The notes under the pieces: model-generated
Databases searched by the model: none
Seen by the model: only the letters and a program-made list of their open reading frames with translations
What the model was told of the DNA's origin: nothing
Made by a program: the position numbers and the translations under genes
In this document: piece by piece, positions 57,601 through 64,000 of the stretch
Layout: every line of letters begins with the position of its first letter
How positions within the stretch are numbered: the stretch's first letter is position 1
NCBI GenBank assembly: GCA_017562135.1
Contig: QEYB01001398.1
Coordinates: 1-64,000 of the forward strand
DNA from: Dipylidium caninum
Lineage: Eukaryota > Platyhelminthes > Cestoda > Cyclophyllidea > Dipylidiidae
DNA length: 64,000 nt
Direction: 5' to 3'

Positions 57601-58818
57601 AGTCAGAGGTAAGCGTCGGTCATCGGATAAACGATTCGCGCGCATCGCCCGAAGCCGGTCTCCACGGTGTTGAGGGGTTTGCGGACAAGGGCGAAAATGG
57701 CCGAGGGCTCCTCCGTGTGGAACGCAGGGGCAGCATTAGGCGAGACCTTTGGTCTCCAGTCATCAGCGGCGAAGGTGTATCAACCTACGGCCGAATGACC
57801 CTGCGGAGCGGTGAGACAATGCTGAAATCCGTGCACGACGGCACGGGCTGTCGAGGCACGAAATTCAAATAGCCTTTCTTGAAGACACCTACCTGACCCA
57901 GACGTCGAGTCATGGCACGTAAAGTGAGCGGACACCCTGAACGGCATTAGCTTAGAGAGAGAAAAGGGGGCGAGATTTTAAAATGGCAGAGAAGATGGAC
58001 AGATTACGGATTGACTGTTAATTGAGGAGGAGGCAAGAGCAAAAAAAAGGGTTAAATTGCTCTGAAACAAAGTTAAGCAAGGAAAGTTTTGTGTGGAAAA
58101 GGGGAAAAGGGAGTCCAAACATACCAAACGTTGTATTCAGCCGGTCCGGTGGGGAGTTGGGAGGAAGCCTTCCACGCGGGCATTGACAAGGGCGTCACGG
58201 TGCGACGAACCAACTCGCCGATGCAGGCCTCAATGCGGCCAGACTAAAAGTCACGTTGACGGGGGATAAGCGTAAAGAGACTGGCCTCCGCCCACCCCTT
58301 GTGGGCCTCTTGAGCCCCACTTAGCATCCAAATATTTGACAATCGAAAAGCCTACAAAGGTGTTTGCCTACGGTAAACTAAGCAGGAGTGGGGTAAACAG
58401 GGCGTGTTTAACGAATGACAATTTTCGATCTACTGAGGTTACGCCGCTGTTGATGCCTCGGATGGGGGAAGGAGACGCAAAAGACTGGCAACAAGGCAGG
58501 GCAATGCGGGTTATTGGAGGGCAGACATCCACAAAAAGCAGAAATGGTGCAGTTTGGAGGCATTGGGGAAGTCGTGAGTCCGAGCAGGGCAATTAAGGCG
58601 GTGAGAGGAATGAGCCGTAGAATTCGACGGTCCGACGCAATGACAGACTGGCCCCGCAGGCCCAACGCAGCCCGCTCGAGGTAGAGCCATGCTGCAGTGA
58701 CAAGCGTCCCGGCGGAACAACCCCATTGCACAAAATTCGAGTTGACCGGAGAAAGGAGCACTTCCCCGCCGGTCACCGAGCAGTAAGGAGCGAAGAAATG
58801 CGGGGACTCATCAGTCAT
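48665..58818 (-). CDS. RABGAP1: Rab GTPase-activating protein 1 (PTB-DUF3694-TBC-coiled coil), fifteen exons
   Basis: Stimulates GTP hydrolysis by Rab GTPases on endosome/Golgi membranes. Coding exons: 58818-58477, 58243-58125, 56071-55895, 55373-55180, 54980-54811, 54486-54324, 54075-53714, 53658-53476, 52646-52521, 51670-51527, 51351-51181, 50894-50691, 50150-50046, 49627-49328, 48925-48665; 3021 bases, 1006 residues, in frame throughout (human RABGAP1 is ~1070). A divergent PTB-like domain spans about 25-140, a DUF3694-type region about 150-330, and an acidic linker with [11 protein letters not shown] precedes the TBC domain (about 475-690). The Arg finger sits in I517-x-x-D520-x-x-R523 and the Gln finger in YCQG (Q558), so catalysis should be intact. 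A coiled coil follows (about 718-960). The order and local sequence match RABGAP1/RABGAP1L closely, e.g. [20 protein letters not shown]. The N-terminus is the weak point: ATG 58818 has an in-frame stop just upstream, but vertebrate proteins have ~140 residues before the PTB domain, so upstream exons may be missing. Confidence 0.9.
49328..49627 (-). CDS. RABGAP1: RABGAP1 exon 14 (coiled coil, Cys pair)
   Basis: One hundred codons from [20 protein letters not shown] to VEALRRH. It includes [10 protein letters not shown], at the place where vertebrate RABGAP1 has a Cys-x-x-Cys. The donor is CAT|GTGAGT. If the donor is skipped the frame runs on for 19 codons (ending KKAAPCI) to a stop at 49268. 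Confidence 0.9.
50046..50150 (-). CDS. RABGAP1: RABGAP1 exon 13 (coiled coil)
   Basis: Thirty-five codons, [20 protein letters not shown] and onward, a clear Leu/Ile heptad segment. Flanks: acceptor CACAAAATAG, donor ACG|GTGGGT, both phase 0. Confidence 0.88.
50691..50894 (-). CDS. RABGAP1: RABGAP1 exon 12 (start of coiled coil)
   Basis: Sixty-eight codons; [15 protein letters not shown] aligns with the segment after the TBC domain in vertebrate RABGAP1, then [20 protein letters not shown]. Acceptor CCGCTCGCAG, donor AAG|GTAAAT. Confidence 0.92.
51181..51351 (-). CDS. RABGAP1: RABGAP1 exon 11 (end of TBC domain)
   Basis: Fifty-seven codons, [20 protein letters not shown] then [18 protein letters not shown], the last helices of the TBC fold. 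Acceptor CGACTCCCAG, donor AAG|GTGAGT. Confidence 0.95.
51527..51670 (-). CDS. RABGAP1: RABGAP1 exon 10 (TBC core)
   Basis: Forty-eight codons containing [20 protein letters not shown], one of the best-conserved TBC segments. Acceptor CTACCTCCACAAG, donor GAG|GTCAGT. Confidence 0.95.
51671..52520 (-). other. RABGAP1 intron 9 (0.85 kb)
   Basis: GTGAGT to CCACAAG. It contains CCCTG (51875-51894) and TTCTCCC (51899-51925) tandem tracts. No exon seen. Confidence 0.8.
52521..52646 (-). CDS. RABGAP1: RABGAP1 exon 9 (TBC)
   Basis: Forty-two codons, [20 protein letters not shown] and onward; nearly colinear with human MPEEQAF-x-VLVKIM. Acceptor TCCCACTCCAG, donor CAG|GTGAGT. Confidence 0.95.
52647..53475 (-). 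other. RABGAP1 intron 8 (0.83 kb)
   Basis: GTGAGT to CTCCAG, with a long CT/GA tract next to the acceptor. No exon seen. Confidence 0.8.
53476..53658 (-). CDS. RABGAP1: RABGAP1 exon 8 (TBC catalytic fingers)
   Basis: Sixty-one codons holding both catalytic motifs: [17 protein letters not shown] (Arg finger R523) and [16 protein letters not shown] (Gln finger Q558). The preceding intron is only 55 bases. Confidence 0.96.
53714..54075 (-). CDS. RABGAP1: RABGAP1 exon 7 (acidic linker and start of TBC)
   Basis: Begins by completing a split Gly codon, then [16 protein letters not shown], a region shared with vertebrate RABGAP1, and ends in the TBC start [20 protein letters not shown] Ser/Pro-rich insert ([17 protein letters not shown]) lengthens the linker. 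Acceptor GTTGTTGTAG, donor AAG|GTTCGT. Confidence 0.93.
54324..54486 (-). CDS. RABGAP1: RABGAP1 exon 6 (linker)
   Basis: Fifty-four codons, [20 protein letters not shown] then a Ser/Thr-rich stretch. Acceptor TTAATTCAG, donor G|GTACGT, ends phase 1. Confidence 0.85.
54811..54980 (-). CDS. RABGAP1: RABGAP1 exon 5 (end of DUF3694-type region)
   Basis: Encodes [20 protein letters not shown] then [10 protein letters not shown], aligning with the VDLVITEVQEPVRF segment of vertebrate RABGAP1. Acceptor TCTTTCTTTAG completes a split Glu codon; donor GAG|GTCTGT. Confidence 0.9.
55180..55373 (-). CDS. RABGAP1: RABGAP1 exon 4 (DUF3694-type region)
   Basis: Encodes [20 protein letters not shown] through [18 protein letters not shown]; the W-x-P-x-S-P-x-F motif matches WNPKSPHF of vertebrates. 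Acceptor CTCCTTCAG, donor G|GTACGT. Confidence 0.92.
55374..55894 (-). other. RABGAP1 intron 3 (0.5 kb)
   Basis: GTGCGT to CTTCAG; AT-rich; nothing else seen. Confidence 0.8.
55895..56071 (-). CDS. RABGAP1: RABGAP1 exon 3 (start of DUF3694-type region)
   Basis: Encodes [20 protein letters not shown] and [20 protein letters not shown], matching the SLEIKEDD...CFKLRQGIDKKIVI block of vertebrate RABGAP1. The first base completes a split Cys codon; the exon ends in phase 2 at AA|GTGCGT. Confidence 0.92.
56072..58124 (-). other. RABGAP1 intron 2 (2.05 kb)
   Basis: GTATGT to TTCCCGTAG. It holds a GGGGA tract at 56491-56513. A tiny exon-like piece near 56790 (acceptor CCCATGCGCAG, YNLNVAL, then GTGTAT) and a protein-like frame at about 57600-57760 were considered and not accepted. 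Confidence 0.7.
58125..58243 (-). CDS. RABGAP1: RABGAP1 exon 2 (C-terminal helix of PTB domain)
   Basis: Thirty-nine codons plus two bases, [20 protein letters not shown] then [19 protein letters not shown]. It aligns with the EIQEAVSRILYSFATAFRRS helix closing the PTB domain. Acceptor TTTTAG is short; donor TTTG|GTATGT is good. Confidence 0.82.
58477..58818 (-). CDS. RABGAP1: RABGAP1 exon 1 as modelled (divergent PTB domain)
   Basis: Encodes [18 protein letters not shown], then [10 protein letters not shown] (cf. TYLGCASV) and [17 protein letters not shown] (cf. the PIYKILFCVRG strand). Identity is low; the claim rests on colinearity with the clear RABGAP1 exons downstream. A stop codon lies in frame two codons before the ATG. 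The donor TGC|GTCTCC is weak; CCA|GTCTTT nine bases earlier is an equal alternative in the same phase. The exon could also start at GAT|GAG (58807) if upstream coding exons exist. Confidence 0.6.
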
Positions 58819-60289
58819 GATTTAAAACAGCATAGTAAAAGACGATTAACCGGAGGGGGACGGGCAGTAGGTCAACGCAAGTGACGGTTTCAACGAGTGG
58901 CGCAGGCGACAGGCGAGTCGGAGACAGTTTAGCTGAGATTGCAATTCGAAAATAGTGCGGTAGCAAGGAAAATAATGGGTTTTGCCAGACTTCAGTTGGC
59001 GTCTCGGTGTGTCATGTGACAAAACCTAGTGTAAAACTCATTAGTGAGTGTTTACGAGTCGTGCACAGCAATTTCAAATTTACAATCACTGAAATGACAA
59101 GGAAAGTCGAGCCTACAACCGATGGAGAAGTTTGGGGAAGAATAAAATTGAAAGGAGGTGAGAGAAGCCCACGCGACCGATACACTAATCCAGAATTCAA
59201 GCTAGTGGCGGAGGAGGGCGTGAACGGGTCCCCGCACCGAGTTGTGTGAGTGCTTTAGGGCCCCGCGGCCCCCCTCCCCCCCCCCCTTCCTATTAAATCG
59301 GCGCCAGGTCACCATGGGGCAAACAGATCCCCTACGAATTATCCCAAATGTAGTGTTAAAAAAAATTAAATGAATAAAACGAAAGAAGCGTGAAGACGTC
59401 GATTAGACGAACCTCACTTATGGACGCGTTTTAAAGGAACACGAGCAGAGTTTAATACGATTTCCGAGTAGCTGTGAATGTCTTCATCAAACCAGATGGG
59501 AAACAGACCACGGAAAGGGCCTTTAAATGGTTAAGTTTTAGTGCTCTAAATAAATTCCTTTTTTCCTATGTGTGCGGGCCCAGTGGCACTGCCTTCGTAG
59601 CAGGACGACGAGGAAGAGGTGCGGGTACCTGGACTCTCCCGCCAACACACTGCGTGTCCGACCACTTTGCGTCGGCCGAAGCCGTCCGCTCCCCACGGTT
59701 GTATTGAAAAGCAACCGGCTGAATCACCTAAGAGCTGACCTATGCCACGGTTCATCGGAGGTGAGTTCAAACTAGAAACTCATTTGCACTTCTGTCACCG
59801 TCTATCCGCTGACCTCGGCACCTGCAATAAGGCTATTTTCTAATAAAAAAAAAAACACCAGAGCACAGCCTATCGTCTACGCTTGCACCGTCCTTGCTTT
59901 CTGGAGGAGCGGAGGCAGCCACTCGGTAGATGGGGCCAAAAACGAAGCCTGGCAAAGTGGGAGGAACTTCCAAAGAGTTAATCGACTCGTTTGCGGGAAT
60001 TTATGATAACAGACAGATCACCGTAGACAAGTGTACGATAAAGTGGCTCCCTCGACCGAGGCAACGACAGGAGCAGGGATCTCCAGAAAGCAGAGATGTT
60101 ACTCGATTTGCTCCTTTTCCCACGCTAACAATTTCATTTGGCGCTGACTTTGTCAATGGAATGAAGTAAAAGAATTAATTCCCAGCGCCTCTGCCAAAAT
60201 GCACTTACAGGGCTTAAATTTAAACATCTGCAGGGCCGAGGCGTTTATTTTTAGAACGGAAGTCGGCCATATACAACCGCTGTGGACAC
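58819..60289. other. AT-rich upstream region of RABGAP1
   Basis: Probable promoter side of the modelled gene. Two plus-strand frames look faintly protein-like: 59007-59249 (GRIKLKGGERSPRDRYTNPE) and 59930-60169 (MGPKTKPGKVGGTSKELIDS). Neither has a convincing splice site or a recognised family, so no gene is called. Confidence 0.35.
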
Positions 60290-60482
60290 CAAAAGTGGCA
60301 GATTGATGGAGTTTGAGCGATAGCAGCGATGGCATGGGTTTGCTGCAAAAAAAGCGCGTCTTCTGCTGGCATGGATGTTTCTCTCCTCCACGAAAATGTG
60401 GGCTGGTGCCATGAATTGAAAATCGCCACATGTGATTGTGTTAATAAAGTGTAAAAGCACGGTTTCCTCATTACTCACACTG
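60290..60482 (-). CDS. Possible exon of unknown minus-strand transcript
   Basis: After an acceptor-like GAATTAG, a frame reads SVSNEETVLLHFINTITCGD and onward to a donor-like TTTTG|GTGTCC. It would continue the frame of the possible exon at 61016-61178 in the correct phase (2 then 1). The protein is unrecognised. It may be a 5' extension of RABGAP1, a different gene, or chance in AT-rich DNA. Confidence 0.25.
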
Positions 60483-60536
60483 CTAATTCTGCAGGTGAGG
60501 GGGAAAATTAAATGTGGGCTAATAATTCCACAAAAT

Positions 60537-60557
60537 CACACACACACACACACACAC
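60537..60557. repeat. CA dinucleotide microsatellite
   Basis: About ten CA units in AT-rich DNA upstream of RABGAP1. Confidence 0.9.
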
Positions 60558-61015
60558 GGAAATAAACTGCAACATAGCAGAAGTTGAAGCAAGGTGGCGT
60601 CCAAATGCGTGCGCACGAGACAAATAGGAGTGAATGGGAAAGATGGGAGAAGAGAGAACGTGGAAGAATAAGTATAAATTGAAGGATTGAGGAAGTTTGT
60701 AATGCGAACGAATTCTCAACTAACTGCGATAGTCACAGGAACTGCAATTACCACGAAAGAGTAATCACTTTCCCCTCTCCTCTCCTAAAAAAGAAATGAT
60801 GAGAGAGGTGTCGTGGCTGTCGACATAACCCTCTGCTGTCACTCGATACGCAATTTGGGTGGAGATACTTGTAAAACAATGTGGTTTATACGCGAAACCC
60901 GCCCATCAGAGCTATATAACTCTGCCCCATGGCCTGTAGTGTTTATTTAAAACCGAAACCCTCGCAAAGTATCCGTCACAGACAGTACAGGGGGGGGGGA
61001 ATTTTGGCAGCTCAC

Positions 61016-61178
61016 CCACTGATATGAGAGAACTCGTTCCTGAGTAGGTCTGAGATAATCACACAAAGTGTACAACGTTCAGCACGCTCCACTGCCTCCT
61101 CAGTCAAGACAAACTCCTGGTTAGCACACAATTTTGCGACAATTACTGACAGAGGAGGTGAAATTTCAACCCGCTGAC
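61016..61178 (-). CDS. Possible exon of unknown minus-strand gene
   Basis: Acceptor TTTTCTTAG, then QRVEISPPLSVIVAKLCANQ and RAERCTLCVIISDLLRNEFS, then GG|GTGAGC. The mixed hydrophobic/charged composition looks like real protein in a region where AT content makes long frames rarer. The open frame extends upstream to an ATG at 61233, so this might instead be a first exon. I do not recognise the family. Confidence 0.35.
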
Positions 61179-61233
61179 CTAAGAAAATTTTGACTGTTGG
61201 TGCAGTGTTAAGGGACACTGCAGTTACCCTCAT

Positions 61234-63279
61234 AACAAGAGCATTTTAAGCGTAAACCCATCGCTTAAACCAAAAAATATGTGGCTATGACAAAATTTAT
61301 TGCATTTATAAGCTTTGTAAATTGAAAATAAACGCATGCCACACTCGAATTGTCGACTCCGGAAGGACAACCTCGGCCCAACAAGCGCCTCAAACAGGGG
61401 AAGACGACGAAATGCTGTAATACCCTTAAATGCCAAAGGCCAGACACGAGGCTTCCCACAAGTGATAACCGACAAAAAATTGTGCGACAAACCTACAGGA
61501 AACCTAGTTTATTTAAGTGAGTAAAAAAATCCACATTGAACCACCACCAGGTTGACGTTTTTTTAAAGCTGGGAAAGGTTAAGGAGGCCGCGCATTTGTG
61601 TGTGTACCTATTAGGCTGCAGTTCCAAAATGATCCACCGACAACCGCGTGTGTTGCCACATTGGGGCATGGTAGAGAGGCGTCCATTCTGTCTCTCCCCA
61701 GCGGTGAGGGAAGACTCCACTTGATTCACTTTACCAAGAATGTCGGTTCACAGAAGAAACCCAAGTGAGTCGGCAGAAAATGGATTTAAAAGAACGCCTA
61801 ATTGTAGGAAAAGGCCAATAGGCCTCCTAATGACGGTTCCAACTTTCCACGGAAACGCAAAATGTGGACACACACATTACGGAGTTTTGCCCCAGTTTGG
61901 ACTATAATCAGTGACTTGAATAGAACAGATTCGGATGCAACCAAAGTCATCCTAGTTTTGTCCAATTAATTGGAGAAAAAAAATCCAACCTTCTTCATGT
62001 GTGCGCATATTGGCCAAAAGTAAGGAAGTAGTCGCTATATTCATGAAAAAGGCGCAAAAAATTCCGTCTATTACCAGGTAAACATAGGATATCAACTACC
62101 TCTGCTTTTACGCCACGCAGTGGTTTTAGAATTGTTTCATTTGAGAATAACTATACGGGACTTTCGCTTTTGGCGGTTTGTGATTATCACTGAAGGGAAT
62201 GGTCAATAAATCTTCCTCCATGCTGGCAGGGCTGGGTGCCACAAATAAGAAATTTGGAAGCCAAAAACCACACGATTTACTCGAATTGGAATAACAAGAC
62301 CAGCTACTTAGAGTACTTAGGAATATATTTAAAAAACTTTCCATCATCAAGATTGCCTGAAAAATAGGTTGAAGTGGGAGTCGTTAGGTCCTATCACCAA
62401 CTAAATAGTTTGAGTACCGAAACTTTGAAACTCAGGGTTAATTGCAATTCTACTAAAAACAAAGGACGTGGAAACACATGTAACAGTAAAATTTTGAGAA
62501 TTTGAAACCAACGACGGTTAAATCACGTTTATTTCCGCCTCTAATGCCAACGTAGATTTGATGCGAGTATAACTTTTTGACTATTCACTGATTTAGCAGA
62601 AATATGAAGTAGCATTCACTTCGAAATCAAAACGTCTCTTCATCAAGAAGTTCAAAGTGCGTTTAATAAAGAAAATTAGGAGATTCGATAAGGGAAATAT
62701 AACTACAATATATGCCGAGCAGCTGTATTGGAAGCGTAGACAAATTACGAAGTAGAATCAAAAAGATAAACAAGTGAAAAGTGGAATACTATCGACAGAT
62801 CCGTCCAAATAAAAAACGCTCCAATAAAAGGTGAAGTCCAACCAAAAGTGTAACCCATTTAGAATAAAAAGAAAACAATGATTAACAAGGCCGGATAGAT
62901 GTAAAAGGGGGGTGTTTTGGACTCAAGTGAGGACATGTGATAGCAATATACATTTAACAATTTTTAGATAGCCGCTTACGTTTTTTAACAAAATGAATCT
63001 TACTAATGTGGGTAAGAGTTTAGCTTACCTCAAATGCTGACGAACATTGATAGACAAAACAGTAATAATCTTGTTTAGAAGTAGAAGAATTTAATATGTC
63101 GCTTTCGAGTGGATGTGTGATGACAACGTAGCCCCGAGTGTCGATACACCTCCTCGCATGGTAAGCGATTTTTTCAGCGCAAAATTTCTGCAGAATTTCA
63201 CCACTTTGTTGATCAAGAATGCTGATTCAAAAAAATTAAGTCAAAACAATATTGCAGTAGCAAGACATATAAAATATAC
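61234..63279. other. AT-rich DNA without a supportable gene
   Basis: Mostly featureless AT-rich sequence. A minus-strand frame at 62126-62231 (acceptor TGGCACCCAG, then SMEEDLLTIPFSDNHKPPKA) is a weak exon candidate with no good donor. Confidence 0.4.
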
Positions 63280-63559
63280 CAACCTAAACTGTGCCGACTT
63301 ATCGGTGAGGGAAAATGAGAGGGAGACAAACGGTTTGACTTGTGATGGAGATTCGGAAAGGCCGGCATTGTGGTCGTTTATCGTTTGGTTGAATGTATTG
63401 TTAATCTCCGTGGGGTCGCATGAGGAGATAATAGGGAGTGAACCAAGGTGAAGAATATTCTTGCAAATTAAGAATTTGGATAAGGATGAAGCTTGGTTCG
63501 ATTGTAAGTCGTCGACTGTGAACAAAAGGATAAATTCAGATGGGTCTACATAAATAAAG
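63280..63559 (-). CDS. Possible exon of unknown minus-strand gene
   Basis: Acceptor TTTCATTCCAG, then a 93-codon open frame (FIYVDPSEFILLFTVDDLQS ... SLSFSLTDKSAQFRL) and donor TTG|GTATAT. It is unusually long for the AT-rich end of the window. The phase (0 at its end) does not fit the next possible exon at 61178, so an exon would be missing if they belong together. Family not recognised. Confidence 0.35.
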
Positions 63560-64000
63560 CTGGAATGAAACACATAATTAAATGTTCGGGGGAAGAGGGC
63601 GAGCGATTAAGAATGCTTGCCCAGGAGGCAAAACTCCATAAAAGGGAAAACAAGTGGGCCAAAAACTGATGAACAGCTGGAGTAAGCACGGAGGTAGGCA
63701 AAATAAGAAATACGGATACGGGTCCAGCAAGATTATCTGGTTGCAGGGGTTAGGGAAGGATCACGTACAGTAGCAAAGATGATGTATGCAATAAACTCAT
63801 TGATATTCACTCACTAATGCTAAAGAAATATTGCAAGACGCAACGAAACGAGATAGGTATATTAATCCGAATGACTACCGTACGATTTTTTACTTCATAA
63901 CAAACTACACGTTACGCGAGTTTTGATAATCAGGCGAAGGAGAAATGTGGTGCAAAGCATTTCACCAACCGAGCGTATCATCCATCTCCCGAAGTGTAAG
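63560..64000. other. AT-rich right edge
   Basis: I see no coding sequence or recognisable element. Confidence 0.5.

Noticed and set aside
57600..57765. Minus-strand frame reading [20 protein letters not shown] in RABGAP1 intron 2
   Set aside because: It looks protein-like but has no acceptable donor, and inserting it would separate two exons that already join in frame and align colinearly with RABGAP1.
56973..57872. 299-codon plus-strand frame inside RABGAP1 intron 2
   Set aside because: It covers simple GA and C-rich tracts, has no recognisable domain, and lies antisense within a well-supported gene.
61600..61640. Plus-strand VYLLGCSS resembling a PTB start (YLGC)
   Set aside because: It is on the opposite strand to RABGAP1, with no further PTB similarity around it.

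Overview
This is a piece of an animal nuclear genome. The genes are cut into many short exons by GT-AG introns (one probable GC-AG), polyadenylation signals follow the stop codons, and the two genes I can identify, a seven-repeat protocadherin and a RABGAP1-type Rab GTPase-activating protein, are metazoan families. I cannot name the phylum. Compact introns and family divergence suggest an invertebrate; a flatworm would fit but is only a guess. The left ~53 kb is mostly GC-rich and full of simple repeats, so very long open frames appear by chance on both strands. The last ~10 kb is AT-richer.

Layout. (1) About 1-17.65 kb, plus strand: parts of a gene I do not recognise. Four or five short exons (157-191, 5299-5390, 6972-7051, 8271-8310, 13203 onward) join in one consistent reading frame. 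A possible last exon at 17476-17527 is followed by AATAAA. (2) About 17.65-18.83 kb: AT-richer spacer between two convergent 3' ends. (3) 40633 down to 19021, minus strand: a complete eight-exon protocadherin gene, 3918 coding bases, 1305 residues, with signal peptide, seven cadherin repeats, one membrane helix and a cytoplasmic tail of ~370 residues. (4) About 40.65-48.6 kb: GC-rich intergenic DNA with a cluster of CCAAT boxes next to the protocadherin start. (5) 58818 down to 48665, minus strand: a fifteen-exon RABGAP1 gene, 3021 coding bases, 1006 residues, with a divergent PTB domain, a DUF3694-type region, a TBC domain with both catalytic fingers and a C-terminal coiled coil. (6) 58.8-64 kb: AT-rich, with several exon-like minus-strand frames that I cannot assign.

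The two identified genes lie head to tail on the minus strand but belong to different systems: cell adhesion at the plasma membrane, and Rab GTPase control of membrane traffic. Every exon boundary in both models was placed by hand from splice consensus, reading phase and family similarity. Both models close exactly in frame. I see no CRISPR array, rRNA, convincing tRNA or coding mobile element.
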